Shown here: positions 25,393 through 36,081 of the stretch, piece by piece | Numbering within the stretch: the first letter of the stretch is position 1 | Layout of the letters: every line of letters starts with the position of its first letter | Assembly: GCF_000968175.1 (NCBI RefSeq) | Contig: NZ_FO704551.1 | Coordinates: 2,046,001 to 2,110,000, forward strand | DNA length: 64,000 nt | Source: Xenorhabdus poinarii G6 | GTDB taxonomy: Bacteria; Pseudomonadota; Gammaproteobacteria; Enterobacterales; Enterobacteriaceae | Reading direction: 5' to 3' | Position numbers and translations under genes: made by a program | The notes under the pieces: model-generated | Databases searched by the model: none | What the model was told of the DNA's origin: nothing | What the model saw: the letters and a program-made list of their open reading frames with translations, nothing else

Positions 25393-26661
25393 TTACAACT
25401 CCTCACTTTTATGTAATACAAATTGACTGTTAGATTTATCCCAAGTTAAACGTGGATCAAATGTCATTGAGGCAAACATGGTTAAGATCACGACCAAAGC
25501 AAACAATGTAGCGCCCATTGCCGGGTAGATGCTCATCAGTTGTCCCATTTGCACCAACGACGATAATACCGCAATCACAAACACATCAATCATTGACCAA
25601 CGCCCCACAAATTCCACGATTTCATAAATAAAATGCATCGTTTCAGAACCATGTCTACCCTGAATTTTTGCATTCCAACACAACCAACTGATAGCCAGCA
25701 TTTTCAGCAAAGGCACCATGATGCTGGCAATAAAAATAATCATCGCAACAGGATAAGAACCGGCGCGCCAAAGTAAGATGATGCCCTCTAAAATGGTGGA
25801 GTTAATATGGCTTCCGAGTGCCTGCGTGACCATTATGGGTAAAATATTTGCCGGAATATAAAGTATGACCGAAGTTATCAGGAGTGCCATTGTGTATTGA
25901 AGGCTGTGATAACGACGGGCATGACCTTTTGTATAGCAACGGGGGCATTGCAACTGGTGAACAGGCAGAATGGCGGTACAACACTGGCACAACCTGACAC
26001 CTTGCACTAAACCAGGGATCCCTGCCTGTAATTGATGAGCGATTTCAGGTGCCGGTTCTATGTCATTCCAAAACCAATGTCGATCAAGGCATTGAAATGC
26101 CCTGATCTGAAACAAACAAAATAAACAATAGGGCAAAAAGCTCAAACCAACACTGATTTCACCATATGCCATGAGCTTTACAAAGCTCACCAGAACGCCC
26201 GCCAGAAAAATTTCTGCCATACACCAGGTTTTCATCTTAAACAAAATACGCGCCAGCGCCATTTTGAAGCGGCGCGCCATTTTAACGTTCTGGCATAACA
26301 GGATGATGGCAACCATACAAAATGTTGGCACAAGCTGCACAAAGATCAGGAAGAACACCGCCATACTGGAGTAGTCTTCACTGAACATGGCTTGGGGGAT
26401 TTGAATCAACGTGATTTCACTCACTATCCCCGCAACGTTCATGCTAACAAAAGGAAACAGGCTAGCAATAAAGAGCATGATTAATGCGCTTAATGCATAA
26501 CCGGTTGGCTGGTAGCGCGGTTCTCTCCACTTTGCGGTCAGTAAAGTATTGCATCGTGGGCAAACCGCTTTTTTTCCTTGTTCTAAATCAGGCACAGCCG
26601 CCAGCATGTCACACTGGGGGCAAAGAACCAGCCTGTCGTGCTGATGGTTATGGGAACACAA
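25393..26661 (-). CDS. pqiA: Inner membrane protein PqiA
   Basis: This 422-aa protein has two repeats of the PqiA module, each with a cytoplasmic zinc ribbon (CPQCDMLAAVPD ... CPRCNTLL near residues 14-41; CQCCTAILPVHQLQCPRC near residue 224) followed by four transmembrane helices. It partners PqiB and PqiC in envelope lipid homeostasis; the operon is induced by paraquat in E. coli. A TTG start at 26661 follows AAGGAG. Upstream, uup is on the same strand, 49 bp away. Confidence 0.94.
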   Translation of the reverse strand: MCSHNHQHDRLVLCPQCDMLAAVPDLEQGKKAVCPRCNTLLTAKWREPRYQPTGYALSALIMLFIASLFPFVSMNVAGIVSEITLIQIPQAMFSEDYSSMAVFFLIFVQLVPTFCMVAIILLCQNVKMARRFKMALARILFKMKTWCMAEIFLAGVLVSFVKLMAYGEISVGLSFLPYCLFCLFQIRAFQCLDRHWFWNDIEPAPEIAHQLQAGIPGLVQGVRLCQCCTAILPVHQLQCPRCYTKGHARRYHSLQYTMALLITSVILYIPANILPIMVTQALGSHINSTILEGIILLWRAGSYPVAMIIFIASIMVPLLKMLAISWLCWNAKIQGRHGSETMHFIYEIVEFVGRWSMIDVFVIAVLSSLVQMGQLMSIYPAMGATLFALVVILTMFASMTFDPRLTWDKSNSQFVLHKSEEL

Positions 26662-26710
26662 AGTGTTTCTCCTTTAGAAAAAACCACAAACTTCTTTTAT
26701 ACGGTAGCTA

Positions 26711-28621
26711 TCATCCGTTTTTCATCATTTCCAGTTCCTGCCAACGATCAAATGCTTTTTCCAGCTCTTGTTCTTTGCTTGCCAATTCATTCAGAACATT
26801 TTGGGTCACGTCATGAGATTGATTAAAAAATTCCGGATCACTGACCTGAGATTGTAACTTATCCAATGCTTCTTCTAGCTTTTCTAATAATGAAGGGAGT
26901 TGTTCTAATTCACGTCGTAAATGGTAACTTAATTTGTTGTTCGCCCGTTTAGGTGTTTCTTTCGGTTTTACGGCTTTGTCGTCCGCATTCGCCTTTTTCT
27001 CTGAAGGCTGGCGCAGGGAAACCGTTTGTGCCCGTTGTTGCTGAGCATCGTAATATCCCCCCACATAATGGTTGATTTCACCATTACCTTCAAAAATCCA
27101 GCATTCAGTCACCGAGTTATCCACAAATTGACGATCATGGCTAACTAAAATCACCGTCCCAGTATAACTATCAACCAATTCTTCTAATAGTTCTAGTGTT
27201 TCAACATCAAGGTCATTCGTCGGTTCATCAAGAATAAGCAAATTACTTGGTTTCAAGAATAGACGAGCCAACAGCAGGCGGTTGCGCTCACCACCGGAAA
27301 GCGCACGGACAGGCGTCATGGCGCGTTTAGGATGGAACAGAAAATCCTGTAAATATCCCAGTACATGGCGGGAGCGTCCATTGACCATGACTTCCTGTTT
27401 ACCTTCAGCGAGGTTATCCATGACGGTTTTATCGGGGTCCAGTGCGGCACGATGCTGATCAAAGTAAGCAACTTCAAGCTTTGTTCCACAATGAATGCGC
27501 CCACTGTCAGCGGACAAATCGCCTAACATTAGCTTCAATAGTGTCGTCTTACCGCAGCCATTTGGCCCGACTAACGCAATTTTGTCACCACGCTGAACTT
27601 GCGAGGAAAAGTTTTTAACTAATGTCTTATCACCAATCCGGTAATTGACATTTTCCATTTCAAAAACAATCTTGCCGGAACGTGTCGCTTCTTCGACCTG
27701 CATCTTTGCCGTTCCCATCACATTGCGACGTTCAGAATGTTCTGCGCGTAATGCTTTCAGGGCTCTTACCCGACCTTCATTACGGGTACGTCGTGCTTTA
27801 ATGCCCTGACGGATCCAAACTTCTTCCTGCGCCAGTTTTTTATCAAATTCGGCATTTTGTAACTCTTCTACCCGCAGAGCTTCTTCTTTTGCCACCAGAT
27901 ACTTATCGTAATTCCCTGGCCATGAAGTCAATTTCCCTCGATCCAGATCAACGATACGTGTCGCCATACTGCGAATAAAAGAGCGGTCATGCGAAATAAA
28001 CACCAGACTGCCATTAAAATCTTTCAGGAAACTCTCTAACCATTCGATGGTATTAATGTCCAGATGGTTGGTTGGCTCATCAAGGAACAGCACCTTTGGA
28101 GAACAAACCAGCGCCCTGCCTAATGCGGCTTTGCGCAGCCATCCCCCGGAGAGTGAAGAGAGTTTTGCTTCTGCTGGCAAAGCAAGCTGTTTCAGGACAT
28201 CGTTTATACGGCTATCCAACGACCAAAGGCCGCGGATATCCAGTATTTCCTGTAATTCTGCCAGACGGTTAAGGTTCTTTTCGCCGGGATCAGTTTCCAC
28301 CAAACGGGAAACCTGGTGAAAAGCTTTAATGTATTCCGCCTGTTCTTTTACCCCTTCGGCAACGAAATCAAAGACGGTGCCTTCTACATCACGGGGCGGA
28401 TCTTGCTGTAAGCGCGCGACAACCAGATCTTGCTCATAAATCACCTGGCCATCATCCAAGGGCTGCTCTTTTGCCAACACGCGCAATAATGTGGATTTCC
28501 CTGCGCCATTTCGCCCAACTAAACACACTCTTTCGTTTTCTTCAATATGCAGTTCAGCATTATCCAACAGCGGTGCATCACTGAATGATAACCAAGCACC
28601 GGATAGATTAATCAATGACAT
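26711..28621 (-). CDS. uup: ABC-F ATPase Uup
   Basis: From the ATG at 28621 (636 aa; MSLINLSGAWLSF) the protein has two ABC domains. Walker A motifs are GRNGAGKST (about residue 36) and GPNGCGKTT (about residue 354), signatures LSGGWLRKAALGRAL and LSGGERNRLLLARLF, and Walker B VLFLDEPTNHLD and LLILDEPTNDLD. A C-terminal coiled coil follows a Lys-rich linker (about residues 535-636). No membrane segments are present. ABC-F Uup affects ribosome function and transposon precise excision. It starts four bases after the rlmL stop, so the two are cotranscribed. Confidence 0.95.
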   Translation of the reverse strand: MSLINLSGAWLSFSDAPLLDNAELHIEENERVCLVGRNGAGKSTLLRVLAKEQPLDDGQVIYEQDLVVARLQQDPPRDVEGTVFDFVAEGVKEQAEYIKAFHQVSRLVETDPGEKNLNRLAELQEILDIRGLWSLDSRINDVLKQLALPAEAKLSSLSGGWLRKAALGRALVCSPKVLFLDEPTNHLDINTIEWLESFLKDFNGSLVFISHDRSFIRSMATRIVDLDRGKLTSWPGNYDKYLVAKEEALRVEELQNAEFDKKLAQEEVWIRQGIKARRTRNEGRVRALKALRAEHSERRNVMGTAKMQVEEATRSGKIVFEMENVNYRIGDKTLVKNFSSQVQRGDKIALVGPNGCGKTTLLKLMLGDLSADSGRIHCGTKLEVAYFDQHRAALDPDKTVMDNLAEGKQEVMVNGRSRHVLGYLQDFLFHPKRAMTPVRALSGGERNRLLLARLFLKPSNLLILDEPTNDLDVETLELLEELVDSYTGTVILVSHDRQFVDNSVTECWIFEGNGEINHYVGGYYDAQQQRAQTVSLRQPSEKKANADDKAVKPKETPKRANNKLSYHLRRELEQLPSLLEKLEEALDKLQSQVSDPEFFNQSHDVTQNVLNELASKEQELEKAFDRWQELEMMKNG

Positions 28622-28625
28622 AATA

Positions 28626-30761
28626 TTATTTTTCCTCGCCAGCGTGACGCAGTAGCCAGCAGTTATGAATCTGACGATTGCGGGCAAAATCCTGAGATAA
28701 CGTTTTTTCTGTTATCTCATTTGCAACCAGCCCTAACTTACTCAATTCAGCGAGATCCATTTTAAAACCCCGTTTATTATTGGAGAACATTAACGTTCCG
28801 CCGGGACGTAACAGGCATTTCAGTTGTTTCATTAATTCAATGTGATCGCGCTGAACATCAAACGTGTTTTCCATTCGCTTGGAGTTAGAGAATGTGGGTG
28901 GATCAATAAAGATGACATCGAATTGTTCACGAGCCTGCGCCAACCATCCCAGGCAATCCGCCTGAATCAAGCGGTGCTGACGCCCTGTTAAGCCGTTCGC
29001 CTGTAGATTTTTTTCTGCCCATTCCAGATAAGTGCGGGACATATCTACCGTTGTTGTCGAACGTGCGCCACCCAATCCCGCATGAACGGTCGCCGAACCG
29101 GTATAAGCAAACAAGTTAAGAAAATCTTTACCCCGGCTCATTTCACCCAATTTTTTTCGGACGATACGGTGGTCAAGGAATAATCCGGTGTCTAAATAAT
29201 CGGTCAGGTTAACCCAGAATTTCGCACCATATTCGTTGACCAAAAAGAATTCTTTCTTCTCGGCCATTTTTTCATACTGGTTTTTACCCTTCTGACGCTG
29301 GCGGGTTTTCAGGATCAATTGACTGGATGATAAACCGAGCACATTCATTGTCGCACTGATGACATCAAACAGGCGTTGACGGGCTTTATTGACATCGACT
29401 GATTTCGGAGGCGCATACTCTTGCACAATCACCTTATCAGCATAGCGATCAACCGCAACATTGTATTCTGGTAGATCCGCATCGTATAAACGATAGCAAT
29501 CAATACCTTGTTGTTTGGCCCATTTACTGAGTTTCTTCTCATTTTTACGCAACCGGTTGGCATAATCTTCAGCAATTCCGCCATCCAATGACTGCGTTTT
29601 ATCCGATAGTTTTTCGCTCTTTTGAATGAAATAGTTCTTTTGAATACAATCCAGCGGGCCATTTTTGGCCTTGAACTCACGCTCAGCGCGTAATTGCAGA
29701 CAACTTAACAGCTCCGGTGAAGCACTGAACAAGGATAAACGCCAGTCAGAGAAGCGGGCTTTCATCACGCGCCCAACGATGCTGTGCAGCGCTATCAACG
29801 CAGGTTCACTTTCAAGACGTTCACCATAAGGCGGGTTACATAATACGGTTCCCGTCGTCCCTTCCGGCTGTGGATTTTCCAGCTTGCTTGCATCCCCCTG
29901 CTGGAACTGGATCAGTTGTGCCACCCCTGCTCTGCGCGCATTTGAACGCGCCATATCCATGACCCGGCGATCAATATCGCTGCCGAAAAAGCGCGAGGAC
30001 GTTTCCTGTAACCCTTTACGGAATCGTACCTGTGCTTCTGTCAGCACTTCACGCCAGCTTGTTTCATTGAATTTCAACCATGAGGTGAATCCCCAATGCT
30101 GACGATGCAAGCCAGGCGCACAATCGGCGGCCATCATGGCGGCTTCTATTAACAGCGTCCCTGAACCACACATAGGATCAACCATTGGCGTTCCTGTCTG
30201 CCAGCCAGAACGCAACACAATCGCTGCGGCAAGGTTTTCTTTCAGTGGGGCTTGTCCGGCCAAATCACGGTAGCCACGAATGTGCAGGCTATCGCCACTC
30301 AAATCGAGTGACACGATGGCTTTTTCTTTATTCAGAAAAACATGAACACGGATATCTGGCTGTTGTTTAGCAACATCTGGACGTTGCTTTATTTTGCGCA
30401 TAAAACTATCGACAATCGCATCTTTCACTTTTAATGCGCCATATTGTGTATTTCTGATCTCCTCATTCGTACCGCTGAAATGCACCGAGAACGTGCGGTC
30501 AACTGAGAAAATCTCACTCCAGTCAATGGACTGGACACCAAGATAGAGATCCAAATCACTATAAACTTTGAATTCGTTAAGCGGCATCATGATACGGGAA
30601 GCCAGTCTGCTCCATAGCAGGCTTTTATACATCACCCGATCATCCGCCTGAAAATGAACCCCACCTTGGGCAATCTTACAAGATTGTGCTCCCAGCGTTT
30701 CTAATTCGTTCTTTAACAGTTCTTCTAGTCCACGTGCCGTGCTGGCAAAGAGAGCATTCAT
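28626..30761 (-). CDS. rlmL: 23S rRNA methyltransferase RlmKL
   Basis: From the ATG at 30761 (711 aa; [16 protein letters not shown]) the protein has a THUMP domain (about residues 50-155), then the RlmL methyltransferase module with [18 protein letters not shown] (about residue 190) and the catalytic [10 protein letters not shown] (about residue 308), and a C-terminal RlmK module with [19 protein letters not shown] and [14 protein letters not shown]. The fused enzyme makes m2G2445 and m7G2069 in 23S rRNA. It is the first gene of rlmL-uup. Confidence 0.96.
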   Translation of the reverse strand: MNALFASTARGLEELLKNELETLGAQSCKIAQGGVHFQADDRVMYKSLLWSRLASRIMMPLNEFKVYSDLDLYLGVQSIDWSEIFSVDRTFSVHFSGTNEEIRNTQYGALKVKDAIVDSFMRKIKQRPDVAKQQPDIRVHVFLNKEKAIVSLDLSGDSLHIRGYRDLAGQAPLKENLAAAIVLRSGWQTGTPMVDPMCGSGTLLIEAAMMAADCAPGLHRQHWGFTSWLKFNETSWREVLTEAQVRFRKGLQETSSRFFGSDIDRRVMDMARSNARRAGVAQLIQFQQGDASKLENPQPEGTTGTVLCNPPYGERLESEPALIALHSIVGRVMKARFSDWRLSLFSASPELLSCLQLRAEREFKAKNGPLDCIQKNYFIQKSEKLSDKTQSLDGGIAEDYANRLRKNEKKLSKWAKQQGIDCYRLYDADLPEYNVAVDRYADKVIVQEYAPPKSVDVNKARQRLFDVISATMNVLGLSSSQLILKTRQRQKGKNQYEKMAEKKEFFLVNEYGAKFWVNLTDYLDTGLFLDHRIVRKKLGEMSRGKDFLNLFAYTGSATVHAGLGGARSTTTVDMSRTYLEWAEKNLQANGLTGRQHRLIQADCLGWLAQAREQFDVIFIDPPTFSNSKRMENTFDVQRDHIELMKQLKCLLRPGGTLMFSNNKRGFKMDLAELSKLGLVANEITEKTLSQDFARNRQIHNCWLLRHAGEEK

Positions 30762-30884
30762 CGTATTTATCACCACAAAAAGTCCACCACCAAAAAAAAT
30801 CGTTGCACATTATAGCCAATACCAACGACATGTCATAAAGTTGCTGACACGATCAAAAAAATAAAAATATACTGGAGATAATGA

Positions 30885-31997
30885 ATGATAGTCTTGTCAC
30901 GCCTCTATACCCATCCCGTCAAATCCATGCGCGGAGTGCAACTCTCTCACTCCCTTGTCAATGAAAGTGGCCTGACATTTGATCGTAACTTTATGATAAC
31001 GACAACCGATGGGACGTTTATTTCTGCCCGTCAATATCCACAGATGCTGCTCTTTACCCCAACCATGCTCCATAATGGCCTCTATTTGCAGGCGCCAAAC
31101 GGGGAAAGCGCGACTGTACTGTACGATGATTTTCAAGAGGAACGTTTCCCTACCGAAGTTTGGGGAAACCATTTCACCGCGCTGGTTGCCCCTGAATGGG
31201 TCAATCATTGGCTGAGTGGTTTTTTTGATACACCAGTACAACTGCGCTGGTTAAGTGAAGAACTCACACGACGAGTCAAAAGATTCCCCGATATTTCGTT
31301 ATCATTTGCAGATGGTTTTCCCTATTTAATTATCAATGAAGCCTCTTTTCACGCTCTGCAACAACGTTGCCCTGCCAGTATTAAAATAGAGCAGTTTCGT
31401 GCCAACATTATTGTCACCGGGGCCGCACCTTTTGAAGAAGATAGCTGGCAGGTGATCCAAATTGGCGATATCGTTTTCGATCTGCCAAAACCGTGCAGCC
31501 GCTGTATTCTGACAACCGTCAGTCCGGAAAAAGGCCGTAAAAATCCGCAAAGTGAGCCACTGGCTACACTCCAATCTTTCAGAACAGCCAAAGAAAATGG
31601 CGCGGTTGATTTTGGGCAGAATGCGATTGCCCGTCATAGTGGTATCATCCGGGTCGGAGATCGTGTCACTATTCTGGAGAAGAAAACCCCACGCGAATAT
31701 GGCAGTGGTGAGCAAGCGATTGATTTAACGATAAAGGAAACGGCGGAACAGGCTGTTTCGATTGAATTTAATGGGCAGCATTTTAGCGGAAACAATCAGC
31801 AAATTATTTTAGAACAGCTTGAAAATCAAGGTATTCGCATTCCTTATTCATGCCGTGCCGGCATTTGCGGCGCCTGTAAGATATCCCTGGTTAAAGGTGA
31901 TGTATTACCATTAAAATCCACTGCCATCAAAAATAATGGCAAGATTCTGGCATGTAGTTGTATTCCTAAAAATAATTTAGTTATTGAATTAAACTAA
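30885..31997 (+). CDS. ycbX: MOSC and ferredoxin domain protein YcbX
   Basis: This 370-aa protein has a MOSC N-terminal beta-barrel ([28 protein letters not shown]), a MOSC domain ([16 protein letters not shown] near residue 205) that binds molybdenum cofactor through Cys, and a C-terminal 2Fe-2S ferredoxin domain with [10 protein letters not shown] and a later CSC (about residues 320-360). In E. coli YcbX is a molybdoenzyme that detoxifies N-hydroxylated base analogues. TGGAG lies ahead of the start. It is convergent with zapC. Confidence 0.95.
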   Translation: MIVLSRLYTHPVKSMRGVQLSHSLVNESGLTFDRNFMITTTDGTFISARQYPQMLLFTPTMLHNGLYLQAPNGESATVLYDDFQEERFPTEVWGNHFTALVAPEWVNHWLSGFFDTPVQLRWLSEELTRRVKRFPDISLSFADGFPYLIINEASFHALQQRCPASIKIEQFRANIIVTGAAPFEEDSWQVIQIGDIVFDLPKPCSRCILTTVSPEKGRKNPQSEPLATLQSFRTAKENGAVDFGQNAIARHSGIIRVGDRVTILEKKTPREYGSGEQAIDLTIKETAEQAVSIEFNGQHFSGNNQQIILEQLENQGIRIPYSCRAGICGACKISLVKGDVLPLKSTAIKNNGKILACSCIPKNNLVIELN

Positions 31998-32006
31998 TCA
32001 ACAGCG

Positions 32007-32564
32007 CTAAATCGCTCGGTCATACAGGGATGACTGAACGGGTTTGGTGTAAAGTGCCATGCGATCATTCATCACCTTAATGGGATCACAAAAATGCATG
32101 ACACGATCATTCAATGCCAGTTTTTGCTGTGCCAACAAGCATAAACTGGCATTGTCGCCAACGTCCACAGCCATAAACAGGGCAGCGGCAGCGGCAGCAT
32201 CAGCCTGTAATTGAAGCTGAACAATTTGGCCAAGCTCCGGTTTTGCTATTAAAGAAAAAGGCGAAAAATACCAGCTTTTAGGCATTTGTGGTTTCATAAA
32301 ACGTAACGCAACCACCGCATTCAGAGCCAGTTCAGCTTTAAATGCGGGAGCAAGTGGAATAAAACGTGCATTTTCTTCAAAGGTATAAAATAACGCAGCA
32401 TCATCAACTGAAAATGACACGGCTTCCAGTGTCATGGCATAGTCAGTCAACATTTTGGCAGAGAAGCGAGAACGAAAAACCATGCCATTAGCGAGATCGA
32501 GCATAACACGGTTATGCTCGGGATCAAAATACCAGCGCCACTGATCATCAGGCCTAATTTTCAT
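32007..32564 (-). CDS. zapC: Cell division protein ZapC
   Basis: This 185-aa protein begins MKIRPDDQWRWYFDPEHN and matches ZapC throughout (LDLANGMVFRSRFSAKMLT; CDPIKVMNDRMALYTKPV near the C-terminus). ZapC is a cytoplasmic FtsZ-bundling factor that strengthens the Z-ring. It follows pyrD on the same strand as in E. coli. Confidence 0.94.
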   Translation of the reverse strand: MKIRPDDQWRWYFDPEHNRVMLDLANGMVFRSRFSAKMLTDYAMTLEAVSFSVDDAALFYTFEENARFIPLAPAFKAELALNAVVALRFMKPQMPKSWYFSPFSLIAKPELGQIVQLQLQADAAAAAALFMAVDVGDNASLCLLAQQKLALNDRVMHFCDPIKVMNDRMALYTKPVQSSLYDRAI

Positions 32565-32722
32565 TGTTTACCCTTTTATGCTCAAAATCGCTTTTTGGTT
32601 AAAAATAAGCATGACTACCCAAATAGGAAGTTTAAAATAAATAATAAAATGTAATCTATTAAGCAAAATATAGACGAGTTGAGGGTAGAAATAAACCTCC
32701 GCCCTCAAATTGCGATAAATAT

Positions 32723-33733
32723 TCAGAGATGATTAATAATATCTTTGATGAGTTTTGGCCCTTTGTAGATAAAACCAGAATATATCTGAATTAATGAAGC
32801 TCCTGCTGCCATTTTTTCTCTGGCCGCAACCAGTGAATCAATTCCACCAACACCAATAATTGGTATTTCACCTTTTAATTCTTGTGAAAGACGACGGATA
32901 ATATTTGTGCTACACAATTGAACAGGACGTCCACTTAATCCCCCGGCTTGCTGGCAGTGATTCAAACCGGCGATAAGCTTTCTATCCAAAGTCGTATTCG
33001 TTGCAATAACCCCATCAATATGATGGCGCATTAAACTATCAGCAATCTTTATTAATTCTTCTTCTGAAAGATCGGGCGAGATTTTAACAGCAACAGGAAC
33101 ATATTTTTGGTATTTTTGCTGAAGTTCACTTTGCTTATTTTTAATCGCAGATAAAAGGTCATCCAATGCGTCACCGTACTGGAGTGTCCGCAAACCGGGC
33201 GTATTAGGCGAGGAAATATTGATCGTGATATAACCCGCATGAGGATAAATTTTATCTATGCAAATTAAATAATCATCTTTTCCATTTTCGACCGGCGTAT
33301 CTTTATTTTTGCCAATATTGATGCCGATAATCCCATCATATTTTGCTTGCTTAACATTCTCAACCAGATTATCTACCCCAAGGTTATTAAAGCCCATCCG
33401 ATTGATGATCCCCTCCGCTTCAACGACACGGAATAATCTTGGTTTATCGTTTCCAGCTTGTGGCCGGGGTGTGACGGTGCCAATTTCAACAAACCCAAAG
33501 CCCATCGCACCAAACGCATCAATGCACTCCCCGTTTTTATCAAGGCCAGCGGCTAAACCAAGTGGATTTTTGAAGGATAATCCCATACAAGTCACGGGCT
33601 TAGTGGCAACTGACTGGCGGACGATAAATTCGAAAGGCGTACCGGCGATGCGTTTGAGCTGGTGGAAAGTCAGTTCATGTGCCTGTTCAGGATCAAGCTG
33701 GAACAATGCCTTCCGTACTAGAGAATAATACAT
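32723..33733 (-). CDS. pyrD: Dihydroorotate dehydrogenase (quinone)
   Basis: This 336-aa class 2 DHODH has an N-terminal membrane-associating helix region ([20 protein letters not shown]), the FMN barrel ([20 protein letters not shown]), the catalytic Ser in [10 protein letters not shown] (about residue 175) and the phosphate-binding IIGVGGI and SLIQIYSGF. It oxidises dihydroorotate to orotate with quinone as acceptor. In E. coli pepN lies directly upstream; here a 12-kb insertion of foreign genes separates them. Confidence 0.97.
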   Translation of the reverse strand: MYYSLVRKALFQLDPEQAHELTFHQLKRIAGTPFEFIVRQSVATKPVTCMGLSFKNPLGLAAGLDKNGECIDAFGAMGFGFVEIGTVTPRPQAGNDKPRLFRVVEAEGIINRMGFNNLGVDNLVENVKQAKYDGIIGINIGKNKDTPVENGKDDYLICIDKIYPHAGYITINISSPNTPGLRTLQYGDALDDLLSAIKNKQSELQQKYQKYVPVAVKISPDLSEEELIKIADSLMRHHIDGVIATNTTLDRKLIAGLNHCQQAGGLSGRPVQLCSTNIIRRLSQELKGEIPIIGVGGIDSLVAAREKMAAGASLIQIYSGFIYKGPKLIKDIINHL

Positions 33734-33868
33734 TTAGATTAACCTACTGTTTTTTATGATTTTTGTATCAGAATTGTCAGTTATACATTTTAAATTATGC
33801 ACAATTCTATACATATAGTTGCTACGTTGTCATAACAGGAAGAGGGCACTAATTTACCATTATATGAG

Positions 33869-34020
33869 TGACTAGTCCTGATATAAGTTGACAACTTTTC
33901 AGGCATACAACGCCCGATGAACCTCATCGGGTGTTTTATAATTCAGAGACAAATGCAGTCGTTTTTCATTATAAAGCTGTATTGATTCTTGTATTAACTT
34001 TCTTGCCTGTATTCGCTTAT
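33869..34020. mobile_element. Left end of an IS3-family element (remnant)
   Basis: The sequence from TGACTAGTCCTGATATAAG to about 34020 is similar to the end of the full IS3-type element at 39478 (same ends, then CATCGGGTGTTTTAT and TCATTATAAA...TGTATTGATTCTTG). It has enough differences to be a related but older copy. The remnant covers the last part of orfB and the terminal repeat. It lies in the same orientation as the full copy and marks the left border of the foreign segment. Confidence 0.7.
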
Positions 34021-34344
34021 TGTCTTAAGCGTCAACGGGTCGTTCTTCAGTGGCCCGAGGATCGCGTCCAACAAGCCAGGAAAGCGAGCATTGAGATCCT
34101 CGCGACGCAACGACAACCTGTACTCTTGTCCAATCCTACGTTGCCACACGATGCCGCTGTCACGCAAGATCCGGAAGTGGTGAGTCATCGTTGATTTTCC
34201 CACCGTTGGTAGAACTGCACAGCACGGGTGCTCGCCCCCTTCGGCGATCATTCGAACGGCAGCAAGGCGCAATGGGTTGGAGAGCGCACTCATGACGCTC
34301 TCCAATCGTATTTCATTAGACTGTGGATGATTTGCAAGTTTCAT
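33994..34344 (-). CDS. ArsR-family regulator with replaced C-terminus
   Basis: From the ATG at 34344 (MKLANHPQSNEIRLES) the 116-aa protein has an ArsR winged helix (VMSALSNPLRLAAVRMIAEGGEHPCCAVLP; KSTMTHHFRILRDSGIVWQRRIGQ) and LSLRREDLNARFPGLLDAIL. The CC pair sits in the region where some family members bind metals, but this subgroup usually lacks a metal site. The last 10-13 residues (LKTISEYRQES) are encoded by the IS3 remnant, so the native C-terminus was lost. Its GC-rich codon use matches the island, not the backbone. Confidence 0.7.
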   Translation of the reverse strand: MKLANHPQSNEIRLESVMSALSNPLRLAAVRMIAEGGEHPCCAVLPTVGKSTMTHHFRILRDSGIVWQRRIGQEYRLSLRREDLNARFPGLLDAILGPLKNDPLTLKTISEYRQES

Positions 34345-34756
34345 GAGCCCAATGGTACACAAATCCATGTATCCTGTCGATGCATTTAAGTGTTTTGCGA
34401 GTCGGCACGCGGCGTATGAGAATTACCGACAGAGCCGCCTGTTCTAGCTAGAAGCGAGGTTATCCTGACTTGGCTCGTTACCCCAGCAAGGAGATGTTGC
34501 TGTGTTGACGGTAAATTCGGGACTATGGCCACAAATGCCAAGTTTGCACCTTAGTAACTCTCCACTAGCACAATTCCGCGAGGTCTTGCTCTGTAAGCTT
34601 GATGGAGCGCGCTGCAATGTTCTCCACCAAATGTGCAATCAAACCAGTACAAGGAATGGAGTATAAAACAGGTTGCCCACCTTCTTTTAAACAATGAAAA
34701 AGGCTTTGGATTTTATACCCATTAATTCAACTTAAATTGGGGTTATTATCATAGCA
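34345..34756 (-). pseudogene. Aldo/keto reductase C-terminal remnant in a non-coding gap
   Basis: Between 34690 and 34564 the - strand reads EGGQPVLYSIPCTGLIAHL, then VENIAARSIKLTEQDLAEL and a TAG. This is recognisably the end of an aldo/keto reductase (the I-P-G-T ... L-EEN ... LT-EDL-EL pattern). No start or catalytic core remains, and the flanks 34345-34563 and 34691-34756 hold nothing I can support. It shows the island carried more genes before rearrangement. Confidence 0.45.
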
Positions 34757-35974
34757 TCAGCCAGCCTGCCTGCATGGAGTTGCGTCGGATACCAGACGGC
34801 TACCTTGATCAAGGAGAAGAGCAAGAACTATGGCCCCGCATGCGAACATGAACAGCACCGCGTGATAGCCTCCACTTGCATCGAACAACGCCGAATAGGC
34901 AAATCCTGCCAAGGCTTGAGCAGATGCGAACGATGCCGTTGCACGGCTCCACGCGATCTGCTGCTGGTGATGGCTGGGGAGCAGCTCATGTACCCGTGCC
35001 AATGTCAGTGGGACGATGCCTGGAGGGAATGAGCCAATGATCACGGACAGAAAAGCCAGCACTGGAAGTGAGGTTGTGAAAGGTATGAAGGCTAAGGCAA
35101 TTGCCTGCGCTGTCAGCACTAGGCGAATGCCGGTCTGAGCGCCGAGTTTGTCGGCGACGAACCCATAGGTCACTGGGCCAATGATAGCGCCTAGTCCGTA
35201 CATGATCCAGACGATCGCACCTGCATGTGCGTCTGCACCGATTCCTCTGGCAACATAGTCGACCAGGAACATCATAGCGGGAACAAGGCCAATCGCCATG
35301 AGCCCATATTGCGCATAGACCAGATAAACACCGCTGTTACGAACTGGCGCTGGTGTGACAAAGTGCGCTGGAGCTACACTGTGGTTTGTCGGTATTGGCC
35401 ACCCGAACCAACTGGCCGCCAACAGAATCAACGAGATGATGCCAAGTCCGAACCATGTCTGTTGAAGGCCGAGCTCTAGCAGAGGCGGAATAATGGTTCC
35501 TGAGCCAGCAATGCCTAGGCCAATACCTAAGAAGATCGCGCCACTGGCAAGGCCCCTGCTTGACGGGTGTACGTGCGGCAACACCGTCGCGGCCACGAGG
35601 ACCATGACGGTTCCGCCGGCGATGCCAGAGAGCAGACGCCACACAAAAAACCAACCGAAGGAAATTGGGAAGCCGCAGGCAAAGAATGAGAGGGTCACTA
35701 CAACCATCATGAGGCGCAGTGTGCTCTTATTGCTTAAGCGGCGGGCCAGCGGATGGCCGAGCAGTGCGCCAATGAGGTAGCCGACCAGGTTAGCCGCTCC
35801 GAGGTAGACCACATCGCTGGCCGCGAACCAGTGCGCCTGGATCAATGGTGGAATAAGGGGGGTATATGCGAAACGCGCAAGACCAATACTGACAAGACAG
35901 GCGCAAAAACCAGCAAAGATTGTTATCCTGGCATTGGGGTAGTTTGGTGGAGCAGGCAGTTCTATTTTTGACAT
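34757..35974 (-). CDS. YbfB/YjiJ-family MFS transporter
   Basis: From the ATG at 35974 (MSKIELPAPPNYPNA) the product is 405 aa with 12 hydrophobic helices. GFCACLVSIGLARFAYTPLIPPLI (cited in part), the HPLARRLSNKSTLR loop and ATVLPHVHPSSRGLASGAIF mark the YbfB/YjiJ branch of the major facilitator superfamily. It is a likely inner-membrane exporter of unknown substrate. The gene is GC-richer than its chromosomal surroundings. It is divergent from the LysR gene at 36082 across 107 bp, which probably regulates it. An ORF extension to 36154 lacks homology. Confidence 0.82.
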   Translation of the reverse strand: MSKIELPAPPNYPNARITIFAGFCACLVSIGLARFAYTPLIPPLIQAHWFAASDVVYLGAANLVGYLIGALLGHPLARRLSNKSTLRLMMVVVTLSFFACGFPISFGWFFVWRLLSGIAGGTVMVLVAATVLPHVHPSSRGLASGAIFLGIGLGIAGSGTIIPPLLELGLQQTWFGLGIISLILLAASWFGWPIPTNHSVAPAHFVTPAPVRNSGVYLVYAQYGLMAIGLVPAMMFLVDYVARGIGADAHAGAIVWIMYGLGAIIGPVTYGFVADKLGAQTGIRLVLTAQAIALAFIPFTTSLPVLAFLSVIIGSFPPGIVPLTLARVHELLPSHHQQQIAWSRATASFASAQALAGFAYSALFDASGGYHAVLFMFACGAIVLALLLDQGSRLVSDATPCRQAG

Positions 35975-36081
35975 TCTCGGTATTCCAAAAGGTTGACTAC
36001 CACTAGCATATCGACGAGTATTGCTGCAGTCTTGCAGCAATTGTGAATCTGAGAGATGCATTTTTGCATCAGGTGGGGTAT

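Noticed and set aside
34444..34638. A 64-codon - strand frame
   Set aside because: The aldo/keto reductase remnant occupies the same strand in a different frame and explains the sequence better.
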